Shown here: positions 54,101-64,000 of the stretch, one piece after another | Layout: each line of letters opens with the position of its first letter | How positions within the stretch are numbered: the stretch's first letter is position 1 | Assembly: GCA_009746045.1 (NCBI GenBank) | Contig: RPFO01000106.1 | Location: 1,509,711-1,573,710 of the forward strand | Direction of reading: 5' to 3' | DNA from: Mesostigma viride | Taxonomy: Eukaryota > Streptophyta > Mesostigmatophyceae > Mesostigmatales > Mesostigmataceae | Length of the DNA stretch: 64,000 nucleotides | The notes under the pieces: model-generated | Seen by the model: only the letters and a program-made list of their open reading frames with translations | Told to the model about the DNA's origin: nothing | Database searches by the model: none | Translations under genes and position numbers: made by a program

Positions 54101-56936
54101 CCCATGCCTTGCCACCAAACCATGCAAAGCGGCGGGCCTTGATCTGCCTGCCTTCCTGGCGTATCTTCAGACTCTGTGCAGACAAGGGCCAGGGCCCATG
54201 CGACCCCCCGCCACCCACCACCGCCGGGTCGATGTCTCCCTGCTGGCTGCCTGCTGCGAGCTGGCGTGGCTGGCCTCGCTGAGTCGACCGTTCGCTGACC
54301 AGGTGGCGGACGCCAGCTGGCGCGTGTACAGCAATTCCTGTGGTGATAACTCCCATGACAGCTCCGCCGTGTGCGATGCATCGGCTATGACCATGCCTGG
54401 AAGAGCTCGGCTTCTGGAGCAGGAGGGGGGTGGCAAACCAGGTGGTCGTCAAGGTCCATCGCATATGGCCGGTACCCTAGTGCTGGAGCCTATCGCCGGC
54501 CCCACAGGGCTTGCCTCGCGACTGGTGGGGTTAATTCTTGCACCCTTGTGTCGGCCGGCCGCGCGTCGGTGCCTGCTCGTGGCGTGTGCCCGCGTGCTGC
54601 CACGTGTCACAGTCGCAGAGGGCCAGAGGTGAGTCTCGCATTCAAGAATCGTGTTGAACGAAGCATTCAAAATCCTGTTAGAGAAGCACTCAAGATTGTG
54701 TCAGGCAAATGTGCATCGCCGTTTTCTTCTTTTGAGAGAAGACTTCTGCTCATTGGTGTATCATGTGACATAATAGTGCAGCGGTGTATTATTATCACCC
54801 CCTTGCTCACAGGTGTATCATGTACTATTTATTGCTGTTGCTTGTGCCTACTCATTTGTCCATTGTGTTCCTCGGTGGTCCAATTGTCAATTGTTGGTTG
54901 TCAACTATGTCCCCCGTTGGTCCGCCTTCATGCAGCTGGCCATTTGGTACGCTTAAGCTTCGATGTCTGTCCAGTCGGTCATGACGATACTAGGGGTTTG
55001 CGATTGACGTGTTAATGGTCAGGAGTAAGGTAAGGTCTCCTGGGCCAGTCACAGGGTGAACTACTGTGCCTATCCAGGGACGATGCCACTAGTATTCGCA
55101 GCGGTTAGTTTGCTGCACAGTCAGCCTGCTGACATCTGAACTGTGTTTTCTGCACGTTGACAAGTTTAATATATGGTGCGTCGAGTTTATCCATGTACCC
55201 CTCCCCATGCATCCTGTCTGCCTCTGCCATCCCTCGCCTGGTGTTTCTACTTTCTTCTCTCGCACATCACATTCACAACGTCTGTCCCGCTCCCTTTCTG
55301 GCGCCCCGTCCTGGCATTCATTTCCTGTCAGGCTTCTGCAAGTGGCGCTCCCTCCCCTGCTGCTGGCATCCGATGCACTGCTACGATCCGCACCCACACC
55401 ACCGCGGCGAGCCGAGGGCACCTCTCCGTTCTCAAACGCCCTTCCCTTCGACTGCAAGCCGTGCCGGGACGTGGCTTGCGCGGCACTTATGCTGGACTTT
55501 GTCCCCCGCGTCCTCTGGCTGCTGGCCATGTCACGCGCGGAGAAGGGCCACCCCTGCCAAGTGGCCCTGGGGCAGCTTGTGCCGCTCAGGTCGCCCTCCT
55601 CTGCTCCCTCCTCTTCTTCCTCCCCACGCGACGGAGCTTCCCTCTCGGCCCCTGGCTCGGATGTAGACCCGGTCGCTGAAGCGGCCGCGGAGGCGTTGGT
55701 TCGCCAGCTGTCACAGCTCATTTCTGATGGGCTGACCGCCAGCTCATCAAGAACTGGGGTGCAAAGTCATGGAGAGGCTGGGAGTGTTCGTGTTTGCGGG
55801 GATGGTGGCGGCGGGCTGGCGATTGGAACGGATGAGCGTGAGATGGGTGGGGATGGATGCTGCAGTGACAGGGACAAAGGTGGCCACACGTGCGCTCGTC
55901 AGCTGTACACCCTGCTGGCACTCCAGGCCGGCTGTGACATGCTGCACTCGCTGTACCCCGTCTTCCAGGTGAGCAGCAGTGGGGGCTTGGGATGCACTTG
56001 TAATCAGAGAAGCTGTTGAGTGTCCCTGCTGGCGGCGGTAGTTGCAAGTGCTTGTGCTTGTCATTCCAGTCCTATGCAGCCTGGTGCTGATCTACCTCTA
56101 TTGACCCACTACTTGAGGTATCGATCCATCTGTCTGATATACAGGCAGTCCTCAAGCCTTGCCCTATTTCAGCGGCAGCGAGGTATTCAATTGAACATTG
56201 CTCAGATGGAACGTTCTACTTCATATCTAGCGTATCAAGTAAATAAGGTCGATAGTACTGCCCATATCCGAGCGGGAAGTGGCGTGCACCCTCACCTACC
56301 TTTGTCCCTTTTCCCGTTGTCATAACAGTATCAAGGTACGGCATAAAAAAAAAAAAAAACAGCGTTCTGCATTGCTGGAGTTGTGTCGGTAGGATCAGGT
56401 TGCCTTTTTGCAGCCGGCTCCTCATTGCTGCGTTTCTTGGTGGGGACCGTCACTCTTTGCTCATGTCCGTGTTTCCATGCTCTGCCATGTGGATGCAATG
56501 TTTGCCACCACAGTGTGACAAGGCGCTCATTCTGTGCCTCACGGTCATGGATTCTCTAGTGCCAAAGTTCGAGCCAGGCGCTTCTGGTTTACCAACAACC
56601 AGCAGCAAACGAGCCACAAAGGACAAGCACCCCCGGCAACCTGCTTCTCAGGGCGCAGCCTCTGCGCTTCTAACTACACCAGCAGCAGCTGGCCAAGCCC
56701 TGTCATCGTCAAGCCTGCGTGCCCCTGGCAGGGACAGCTGCTCCTGCTGCTGCCATGGCCAAGGATGCAAAGGCTTTATCCCCTCTAATGTGATGGGTTC
56801 TGGCCTTTTGTCAGCTGGTGCCGACCGTGTAGAGTGGGCACGAGAGCACGTGCAAACGGTAGTCCCTGCACCTTTGCAAGCGACATTACTCAGTGTACTG
56901 GGAAAGGTTGCTGAGCGCCTGGAGCCCCAGAAGTAG
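42182..56936 (+). CDS. large alpha-helical (HEAT-like) protein, 14 exons, about 2315 aa, family not recognised
   Basis: Exons: 42182-42313, 43374-43537, 43724-43914, 44443-44586, 44872-45011, 45535-45657, 46137-46667, 47353-48437, 49222-49739, 50236-51002, 51918-52994, 53613-54628, 55332-55968 and 56514-56936. All introns are GT-AG, every phase matches, and the sum is 2316 codons with stop. The least certain boundary is the exon 6 donor (gtcagg at 45,658). The product is rich in short amphipathic helices, such as EQHAARYLRRVLCTHG, TRVYTCLVLRLGFDTPLLEE, YHKGQTSLLSFLLQQLHP and VEWAREHVQTVV. Long disordered Ser/Gly/Pro linkers separate them. There is a Gln-rich run in exon 2 and an acidic run (DDDDEDDEGG) in exon 8. 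The length and helix pattern suggest a solenoid scaffold; candidates to test include FANCI/FANCD2, INTS1 and THADA types, none of which I could confirm. Nearly every intron carries a local tandem repeat. Confidence 0.72.
42950..43262. repeat. 22-bp tandem repeat, about 14 copies
   Basis: The unit is TTCTTACTGTATAGTGCACT followed by CT. Variants differ at TATAG/TGCAG and TCTG/TCGG, with alternating types at 43,080-43,165. It fills the second half of intron 1 of the large gene. Confidence 0.95.
44135..44320. repeat. 79-bp tandem repeat, about 2.3 copies
   Basis: AGCAGTGCACTAGTTTCATC, TGTAAAGCTTCATTTGTAAAG and AGTACTAGTTTCATCGTCAA recur in order. It lies in intron 3 of the large gene. Confidence 0.9.
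45110..45270. repeat. degenerate TTCCATAGTCCTCAAGTTTG repeat
   Basis: About five imperfect copies of a 30-bp unit in intron 5 of the large gene. Confidence 0.75.
45888..46045. repeat. 34-bp tandem repeat, about 4.5 copies
   Basis: CACTTCATGTACAGAGAAAA followed by GGCTGTGCTCATCAG. The last two units lack the TCA and read TTATGTAGAG. It lies in intron 6 of the large gene. Confidence 0.9.
48431..48506. repeat. 26-bp direct repeat duplicating a 5' splice site
   Basis: CCAACAAGTGAGTGCACTGC plus CCAAAA occurs at 48,431 and again at 48,477. The first copy holds the exon 8 end and its donor (AA|gtgagt); the second provides an identical donor 46 nt downstream. Confidence 0.95.
49715..49812. repeat. 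32-bp tandem repeat spanning the exon 9 donor, 3 copies
   Basis: The first unit is the last 25 nt of exon 9 plus its donor (gtgacggatgcc...cacaaag|gtgcgta). Two further units follow in the intron, each with its own AAAG|GTGGGT donor-like site. Confidence 0.95.
51437..51505. repeat. (TTTTTGTC)n, about 8 copies
   Basis: TTTTTGTC units with one 1-nt-short copy, in intron 10 of the large gene. Confidence 0.95.
53022..53280. repeat. 23-bp tandem repeat, about 11 copies
   Basis: GTGTGTTTGGGTGGCCATGTAGA with TGCAGA and TGTACA variants. It starts about 30 nt after the exon 11 donor (52,995) of the large gene. The false ORFs read TQTHSTWPPKH on the other strand. Confidence 0.95.
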
Positions 56937-57904
56937 GCAGGCAGGCCTAGGACAATGTCAGTGTTCTATGTGCCCACATACAATTATTTAAAGCCTCACA
57001 GCTAGAATTCATTTCAGATGCGCTGGCCATTTCTGCATTCGTGCTGTACAAGCTTCGATTATAATGTGTTCATGCATGCGCATTCTGTTCAAGGCCCTTG
57101 TCCTCAGCATCCTCCTTTACGCACGGCTGCGAGGCGTGGACCCTGGACCAGGCGCTGAGCAAGCAGCTTGACGGCACTGTAACTCGGATACTCCGTCACA
57201 TCCTCGGCGTCCGCTACCATGAGAGCGCCGCACCCGGGCCGAGCTCTACTGCGAGCTCCCTCTTGTCACATACCATCTGACACCACCTCCTCCACTTTGC
57301 CGGCCATCTTGCATGCTCTCACATGCAGACCAGGTGAATACCGATCGATGTGGGCCCTGCGGGCGGGCTTAGGACTGGCCAACCAGGTAGACAACTCCTC
57401 CTATGGCAGGGTCCCCTTGTCCCGTCGCACCCCACTGGCAAACTTGTGCGCGCCCCGGACCGACGCGGCGTGACCCGCACCTATGTGACACAATTGCTTG
57501 AGGATGCATGCAGGGCTTCTGGGATTATCTATACTCCGCGCCCGCATGATAGACAAGGAGAAATGCGCTGCTGTCTGCGACAAGCACCTTCCTGAGGGGC
57601 ATGCTCCTGTTTTCTCCCCACGGGCCGGCCCCCTGCTAGCTATATAGCCAGGGTAGAAGTCCGCAGGTGGAGGTTATTGCCCCTAGGAGGATAGCCGCTA
57701 CACTACCGCCTCGTCTGCCCATTACAGCAGTATCTAGATGACAGCTCATATGAGGATTATATCCCCCTCTAGTGACGATATGGTTGGGCCATGATGCAGA
57801 CGGTATTTGTAACTTTCATGTAATTATAAATTTCTAATGAGATTAGCTTAGTACTCCGTGGCATGCCCATGCGCATGACACGCAAGTACACGATGCATCA
57901 CGCT
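56937..57904 (+). pseudogene. downstream flank and a decayed RT C-terminal fragment
   Basis: From about 57,085 the plus strand reads LFKALVLSILL, then after a frame shift THGCEAWTLDQALSKQLDGT and VTRILRHILGVRY, matching the YGAETWTL..LARKLDGAVT region of the RT. Scattered pieces continue to about 57,590. The rest, to 57,904, shows no gene. Confidence 0.65.
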
Positions 57905-58690
57905 CATTGAGAATCCGGAGTCCGCCTAACTCTGGCTGGACTGGGCACCTGGCGCTCGAGGCTCGAGTGCTGTCGGTCTAGAAATCAGCCGGGCGGCAAA
58001 ACGGCGGCCATGGTACGTCCTCGGCCCCCGCCCCCACTCCGCCTTTAGACGACACCAAGGTAAACTACCCTACTTCAGGCCGCTTCAAGCTGCTCGGCAG
58101 CTGGCTCCCCGACTGCGAGGACGACATGACCACCCGGATCGGCATGGCGTGGGGGCAGCTCTATGAGCACCATCGCAGGTGGAGCAACCCCGGCCGGCCC
58201 TGCCCCAGATTGTCAAGCGAGATCCCTAGCTGTTCAGGGTCGTTCTGACGAGCTATAGCCTAGCTGGCCTACGGCGCCGAGACGTGAACGCTGAAGCATG
58301 CAGCTAGGAGAGCTATGGAGAACAGACAACGGCTCTGTCACCAATTAGATGCTGTGCAAGGCACTAAATATTTCCATTGGTTTGCACATTAGCAACAAGG
58401 ATTCGTATATACGCGCTGATCTTTATAACGATATGTTAATTTCCCACATTCTTAGTAGGCACAATTAACAGGCGCCTGGGCCTGGCCGGGCACCTGGCCC
58501 TCACAGATCAGGTAGACACGTCAGACAGACTAGCTGACACCAAGCCGGGCGCCGGCACAGCCCGGGCGTTTTGTCCTCACGTTGACGTGGCATGCCCCAG
58601 GCCGCGCGCGGCGGCAAGATCGCCACTGGACTTTCCGTCATAGGCTAGGCATGGACATATGCTACCATAGACGGGGCGGGCTCACGTACT
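57905..58690 (+). pseudogene. non-LTR reverse transcriptase pseudogene, plus strand
   Basis: Reads GRFKLLGSWLPDCEDDMTTR and IGMAWGQLYEHHRRWS near 58,080-58,190, then in broken frames LAYGAET, AQPGRFVLT and RLGMDICY. Its nearest relative is the minus-strand copy at 59.2-59.9 kb rather than the 34-kb RT. It has many stops. Confidence 0.8.
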
Positions 58691-58974
58691 GTTGCGTCCC
58701 GGAACTTGGAGAGGGCGCAATAATGATATAATTGTGTATTTTTAGCCCGTTTCATAGTCCGTAGGACTTTAGGGGTTCATTTTGGGACTTTCAAGGAAAT
58801 GATCCATAATTGGGACTTTCGTAGGTAAATTTGGTACTTTGTCTTAATTAATTAACATAACTCCGTTGGGAGTACATGAAGCATATCCCTGAGAAGGGGC
58901 ATTAATTAATTAATAGACACGTGACTGTGTCACGTAAGCATAATAAGTCCTCAGTGGGAGGGGAACATGGGATG
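58691..58974. mobile_element. truncated minus-strand retroelement tail
   Basis: TTAATTAATTAACATAACTC then CGTTGGGAGTACATG and CCCTGAGAAGGGGCATTAAT at 58,843-58,910 are the reverse complement of the family 2 terminal block, about 65 bp in all. Sequence before it (58,691-58,840) shows no gene; GTAGG and GGGACTTT words recur there. Confidence 0.65.
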
Positions 58975-59186
58975 GAATGGATGGTATAAGCTATCTAGGT
59001 CCTAGTTACAGGGGTGTGGGCACCGCGGCCCGAATCGCTATGAATGCCATACTTGGTCACACGCGGAGCCCCCACAGGCTTGGGGGTGGTCTCCTTCATC
59101 ACTACTTGCCATCTACAGTAGTGTCCTTGCGCACCATCTCAGTGCCTCCATATTACAGACAAACCAGGAGGCTGCCCGGGGGTGAG
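58975..59186 (+). repeat. dispersed repeat, plus copy
   Basis: GCCCGAATCGCTATGAATGC, CTTGGTCACACGC and GTGCCTCCATATTACAGACA recur, with small changes, on the minus strand at 61,175-60,995. Type unknown. Confidence 0.75.
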
Positions 59187-59945
59187 CCCGTCACGTCTAG
59201 TGTACATACATAGCACATGTCCATGCCGAGTCTATCACGAAATGTCCACGGGTGGCGGCCCTGCCGCGCGCGGCCGGGGGCACGCCAGGTTAGGACATAT
59301 CGCCCAGGCTGGGCGGGCTTGGTGCCAGCTAGTCTATCTGATGTATCTACCTGATCTGTGCGCGCCAGGTGCCCGGCTAGGCCCAGGCGCCTGTGACTAA
59401 TAATGTGGGAAACATAGGGCAAATCAGCGTACAAATCCTCATTACTAATGTGCAAACCAAAGGGGAGGTTAAGCGCAGCATCTTGGTGACGGCGCCGTCG
59501 AGTCGTTGCTCCAGCTCCTGCGTCAGTACCCACGTCTCGGCGCCGTAGGTCAGGATCGTCAGAATGACGACCTTGAAGAGGTCACACTTGACGATCCGGG
59601 GTAGGGCGGGGTAACTTGCTCCACCAGCGGCGGTGGGCATGGAGGTGCGCCCACGCCATGCCGATCCGTGTCGTCATGTCGTCCTCGCAGTCGGGAAGCC
59701 AACTGCCGAGCAGCTTGAAGCGGCCTGAAGGAGGGTAGTAGGAGGCGGAGTGTGGGTGGGGGCCCAGGCTGCGCCATGCCGAGGGCCAGGGCGCCTCCGT
59801 TTTGGGGCTGATTTCTAGACCAACCGCCCGAGCCTCGATCGCCAGGCAGTCCAGCCAAAGTTGGGCAGACTCCGACTTCTCGATGAGCGTGATGTCGTCG
59901 GCATAGATGAGGTCAGCTAGTAAATTCTGCTTGTTAGAGAGAAGG
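59187..59945 (-). pseudogene. non-LTR reverse transcriptase pseudogene, minus strand
   Basis: Reading downward: DLIYADDITLIEKSES (catalytic motif), LWLDCLAIEARAVGLEIS, GRFKLLGSWLPDCEDD, a frame shift near 59,620, then LFKVVILTILTYGAETWVLT and LGLAGHLARTDQVDTSDRL. At least two frame breaks. It diverges from the 34-kb RT (DDITLI against DDTTLF, SPKTEAP against SKKTEAL), so it is a second RT lineage. Confidence 0.85.
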
Positions 59946-60480
59946 GGCATATGGCTTTTAATTAATACATCATGGGCTACTTCCTGCAAGGGTAGGGTGT
60001 AATAAACTATGTACACCTGCTCTAGATAGGTGCACCAAGGGCACCTGCACCACCATGCATGATGTCTCAGAGCTCAATTAAGGCCTGGCATGGGGTGGAA
60101 GATTATTATGGCTAGGCAATTTGGCTAGGGTGCATGGCATCTCAGCAGAGAGCAACTCTCTGCATGGGCACAGCATAACTAGCTAGATATTAAAGCTAGG
60201 CCGGCAATGTCATCTGGTAGTGGGGCACATCGTATAGGCACACATGTACATACATGCATATTTAGACATGTCTAAATAATGAATGAAGGCATCAGCTGGT
60301 GTGGGGCCTGTAGTAGGCGTACATGTACAAGGCCACGGTGGCTATGTAGGCCTGACTATATTCACGGCTGCTGTTGTATTCCCCTAAGCCGGGGTGTCTG
60401 GAGGTGAGCACTGGGGCCGCTTGGGTTGATTGCCAGGGCTAGCTTGTGGCCGACGTCTACAGATGGCCACCCCCTAGTAC
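59946..60480 (-). mobile_element. ORF1-only retroelement 3' part, minus strand
   Basis: The minus strand runs from an ORF1-type end (GGCCACAAGC near 60,440) through CCTACTACAGGCCCC, GAGAGTTGCTCTCTGCTGAG and GGTGCAGGTGCCCTTGGTGCACC to a TTAATTAA remnant at 59,958. Same order as 17.1-17.6 kb. The RT pseudogene starts inside its tail. Confidence 0.75.
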
Positions 60481-61250
60481 TTCCCCCTACTACTTTGTGA
60501 TGACCCCCTAGTACTTTGTATGGTTTCGATTAGTTATTTTGGACCTACTAGGTTACGGTTCGACGGATCTTCCAAGGGCTGGGACGGCCCGCCTAGTCGT
60601 ACAGAATCTTGTATCTGCTGTAGCTTCTGGAAGTTTGGCGCCATGTCGGCGCCTCAGGACTCACCAGTGTGTTGGTTGGCCTAGGTGGAATTGATCCGAG
60701 GACGAGAGTCTCGTCCTCTTGGTCTGGAATAAAGTGTGTGAACCCTGCATGTCTAAACCCGGCCGGGGCACTTTCCATGCAGTTGCTCTGGATGCTCTCT
60801 CCTATAGTGCATATTGAGTACTTAGATTGATACATTTCACAGTGAGCCGTAGCCGAGTGCAAAGTTACTCCGCAACTCACTGCTGCTCCGTTAATCCCAC
60901 TCCCATAGAGTGGTGCGCGGTTTACCCAGATTTCCATAATAACCAGTACCCTGACAATGGATCTTTCGCACGTTCTGGGCTGCCGGGGACGTTACATGTA
61001 CGCCCGGGGAGCCCTCTGATTTGTCTGTAATATATGGAGGCAGATGACACGTAAAGATAGGTGGCAGACAGTTACAAGTCCTGACAATTACACCCCCGCC
61101 CCAGTACGTCGGCAGTCGGTGGGGTCTTTGCGTGTGACCAAGTTTGGCATGCATAGCGATTCGGGCTGTGGTGTGCCCGCACAAAATCTGTAATTTTTTA
61201 GCTATTTGCTCATAGCTATAGTTAAATGTTGCGGCGGGCTCCAAAGGGGG
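60481..61250 (-). repeat. dispersed repeat, minus copy, with an untyped 114-codon ORF
   Basis: 60,995-61,175 is the inverted homologue of 59,010-59,185. A minus-strand ORF, 60,937-60,593, ends with a stretch containing IPPRPTNTLVS and reads into low-complexity Ser/Arg. It has no recognised motif and could be part of a retroelement LTR or UTR. Confidence 0.5.
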
Positions 61251-62049
61251 CCGATCTGGGCACCGCCTGTAGCGCGTAGAGCCGGCTCGATCTACTACCC
61301 GGCTAGAGAGCGAAGGGGCCCGGCGTTGCGCCGGTACTAGTGCCTACTGGCAACCGTGCCCGCCCTTGATTGAGCCCTGGGGGCGCGGCGCCTTGAGATG
61401 TATATGCTTGGGTTTTCATTTTCACACCGTACTTAGAGTGGTGTGGTTAACGTAGAGAGGCCTTTTTGCAGCTTGCAACTTTCCAATAGTGAGGAAAGGT
61501 GGGCTGGCCGCGCTAGGGGGGGCGCTTTGCGGCCACTATGCCTGTTACGCCCATCATTGATGTAAGTCGACGCTCACCAGCCTTCCCGGCAGTGTTGCGG
61601 AGAGGTGACCCGCTGTTTTTAGAAATATTGACCAGTGAAGGGTTGTAATGCTGAACTGCTGGTCCTAGGGTGTTCCCCCATGGCGCTGGGGTGTGCCGGC
61701 CGGGCTCCAGTTGGGAGCCCGCGTAGTGACTTAAATTTTCGAAAGTCAAGGAAGATCGAGGGAAGGTGGTTTTTTGAGAAGGTGGATTTTGGCGGAGAGC
61801 CCTGCGAAAGGACAGTGCGCAAGGTGACGATCCCTGAAGGAAGCGCTAGACTATGCCCTCGAGTAAAGTGTCCGCCGGGGAGTTTTGTCCTTGTAGCGGC
61901 GTGCACGAGGGAAGCAGGGCGTTTTTCATGCATATAGATTGCGGTCAAGAGAAACTAGAGGCGGAGGAGGGTGCATCAATGGCAGCGGCTGCCGTGGGTC
62001 CGGGGGGAGTCCTGTCGGCATGGGGAGGTCCTGTCGGCATGGGACCTCC
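61251..62049. other. no gene assigned
   Basis: A 100-codon plus ORF (61,635-61,937) and an overlapping minus ORF of similar size show no motif. A duplicated GTCCTGTCGGCATGGG lies at 62,010-62,042. Confidence 0.35.
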
Positions 62050-62416
62050 CATGGATGATGCATTAAGAATTTAGCCATGCTATGCCTATGCAGGGAGTAA
62101 CGTACTCTCTGCTGAGATGCCATGTGTACACCAGCTATAGCCTAGCCACATACCTTCCACCCCATATGTCATGCAGGCCTTCTAGGCCCTCTCGAGGACT
62201 CAAGCCCCCCCTGGGTGCCCATGTGCTTGTTAAGGAGGCATGAACCATCATGGCGGTGCAGGTGCACCTTGTGCACCCCGAGCAGGTGATAGTTGTACAT
62301 CCTCCACCTGCAGGTTGTCGCCCTGATTGTATTACAAACCCATAGCTGCCCCTTTCTCAGGGCTATGTGTTACATGTGCTCCCAACGGAGCTATGATTTT
62401 TAATTAATTAATTAAT
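62050..62416 (+). mobile_element. retroelement tail family 2, plus strand
   Basis: GAATTTAGCCATGCTATGCC, TACTCTCTGCTGAGATGCCA, GCGGTGCAGGTGCACCTTGTGCACCCCG, CTCCCAACGGAG and (TTAA)n at 62,401-62,416. The closest relative is 29,860-30,148. Confidence 0.85.
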
Positions 62417-62790
62417 GGGGAGGGCGGCAGGCGCCCTGTACCCTCTCGGCGCTCCGCGGCGAGCAGGCGCCTTCTGCCCTTGGCGATAAGGGAGAGGTGG
62501 GAAGCCGCGGTAAATCGTGGGAATTCATGCGCACTTATAAAGTCTCTTTGGAAAATGCTACAGGGCCTGGCAAGCCTGGAAAAAAGTTTTCCCCTCGCAG
62601 GGGGCGCTGGAAAACACTCCGCTGCGCCCGCCCAAAGGCGGCAGGCTCCGCTTTGCCTAATTTGCCTTTTTCCAGCGCCCCCCTCGAGGGGGGGTGCGTA
62701 TGGACCCCGGCAGCACTTGAGGTCGGGGCCGGTTGTTTTTAGAAAATGCATTAAATACCATAATAAAGCTCGACTCGGCTGCGGAGCCCT
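62417..62790. repeat. GC-rich inverted repeat (long hairpin)
   Basis: GGGGGCGCTGGAAAA at about 62,600 pairs with TTTTCCAGCGCCCCC at about 62,668, loop about 55 bp. Flanking CCCCTCG/CGAGGGG extends the pairing. GGCGCC clusters at 62,430-62,475 add self-complementarity. No coding signal. Confidence 0.7.
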
Positions 62791-63795
62791 GCGTCAAGGC
62801 TCGTGACACCATGCATGGCGATGGTGAGCCTTGGCGCTAGCTAGGAGCTGGTCCGCAGCCATCATGAATTAAATCATCACGATGGGGGAGGGGATATTGA
62901 GCCGGTGGCAGTGGCTCTACCCTCGGGAAATCCCATTTGGAGGCTTTGCGGGTGGGCTGGTGCTGGTGTTTGGGTGAGCTGGAGACGTTCCCAGGTGGCA
63001 TAAGTCCTAAAGTGGTAGCACTGGGATGCGCCCCTCTGATAAGGGGAACGCATGCACATGGCTCCGCCCTGCGTCCGCCTGGAAACCGTAGCGGCCACAC
63101 GGGGGCGGGAGGGGGTGGTTGCGTTCTTACCACCAGGACTGGAAACGGCCTGGGTGGCCAGAGATGGAGAGGTGGGACAAGATTGGACCGAGGGGGAATG
63201 TGCTGGGCCCCAGCATGGTGAACTGGCCTAACTTGAAAATGGCTTGTACAATGATTTTGAGGGTGTGGCTAGGCTCAAAGTTCTGTTAAAGCCTGCACAC
63301 TGACTTGTAATAAACTTGCAATAAACTTGTTTCTCTGGTAATGTAGGAAGGCCGCACATGACACGCAAGGCCTATGCGCATGACACGCAAGTACAAACTT
63401 AGGCCACATAGGACCCTCCCAGCATCATGGTGAAGGCCGTACGGCATGGTATGCCTATGCGCGTGACACGCAAGTACTTACTTACTTATGGCCAAGGCCC
63501 AACTGTGGGTGCGATACAACACGAAGTACGCTGAACAAAGAGGATGCTGCGGCGCAGCCTCATAAGCGGGTTTGGGAGAATACAAAGGCCTCTCCAAGGG
63601 CCACAGGAGTGCCAACAAACCGGTGATCAGGGTAGCATCATTGGCAGGCGGGTGCACTCATGGCGATATGTTGGCCCCAAGAACTAAATATCATGTGCAC
63701 CCACTAAGAGACCATGCTATGCAGGTCCGATCACAACGTTCTGCAAATCCTTCCTCGGGACATGCTCCCAAGAAGAAAAACTTCTTGAAATTAGC
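62791..63795. other. no gene seen; short dispersed motif
   Basis: ATGCGCATGACACGCAAGTA, or close variants, occurs at 63,377 and 63,453 and as a shorter piece at 63,357; another copy is at 57,870. The ORFs here have no recognised motif. Confidence 0.4.
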
Positions 63796-63906
63796 TCAAC
63801 TTATCCTCTTGACCAGGAAATTGTCATCCGGTTGGCCATCTGTGCGAAGCTTCTTGACAAGGACATCAGGAAGCTTGTCCACAGGCTTCCTCTTCCCTTC
63901 TGATCT
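63796..63906 (-). CDS. possible terminal exon of a gene entering from the right
   Basis: The minus strand has an acceptor (gtgtttgcag) at 63,907 followed by 36 codons and a stop: a basic, hydrophilic end with KRKPVDKLPDVLVKKLR and PDDNFLVKRIS. It reads like a real C-terminus, but the upstream exons would lie beyond 64,000 and no family is recognised. Confidence 0.25.
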   Translation of the reverse strand, partial: RSEGKRKPVDKLPDVLVKKLRTDGQPDDNFLVKRIS

Positions 63907-64000
63907 CTGCAAACACGCGCAGCGGGGTGCGACCATGGCATAACAAGCACGGTGCAGATTGCGTTCAGCAAGATTTCTGGCACCTGTCACTCCCTGACAT

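Overview
This is nuclear DNA from a eukaryote, most likely a photosynthetic one and probably a green alga. Genes are broken by GT-AG introns, non-LTR retrotransposon remains are dense, and microsatellites are unusually large. The recognisable genes also fit: an LPA3-type photosystem II assembly factor, a plant/algal-type terminal nucleotidyltransferase with a Gln-rich tail, and a cyanobacterial-type NlpC/P60 peptidase. I cannot name the species. Exon joins were worked out by hand from splice consensus, reading phase and conserved family motifs. Each proposed chain keeps frame from start to stop, or to the window edge for LPA3.

Layout. 1-5.7 kb (-): an LPA3 homologue, with introns filled by simple repeats and its 3' end beyond the window start. 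6.0-6.8 kb: a candidate terminal-inverted-repeat element. 8.1-11.8 kb (+): a type I membrane protein with a Met/Gly-rich and acidic ectodomain. 12.9-17.8 kb: nested retrotransposon pieces. 19.2-28.2 kb (-): a seven-exon, 823-residue HESO1/MUT68-like terminal nucleotidyltransferase whose introns hold a 660-bp CCTG/CCGG array and a 17-bp x ~21 array. 28.9-35.9 kb: a second retrotransposon cluster, including the best reverse transcriptase ORF. 36.3-40.8 kb (-): a five-exon NlpC/P60 endopeptidase with all three catalytic residues. 41.5 kb (+): a 59-residue single-span membrane protein. 42.2-56.9 kb (+): a 14-exon gene for a ~2315-residue helical protein I do not recognise. 57-62.4 kb: a third retrotransposon cluster with inverted RT pseudogenes. 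62.4-64 kb: a GC-rich hairpin, short repeats and a possible terminal exon.

Three themes stand out. First, RT-bearing elements and ORF1-only elements share a 3' end, CTCCC-AAC-GG(G)AG next to (TTAA)n, which suggests one retrotransposition machinery mobilising both. Second, several tandem repeats start at 5' splice sites and duplicate the donor itself. Third, a peptidoglycan-hydrolase-type gene of cyanobacterial architecture sits in the nuclear genome, split by five-exon spliceosomal structure. The genes do not form an operon, and I see no shared pathway apart from the plastid link of LPA3 and, possibly, the NlpC/P60 gene.
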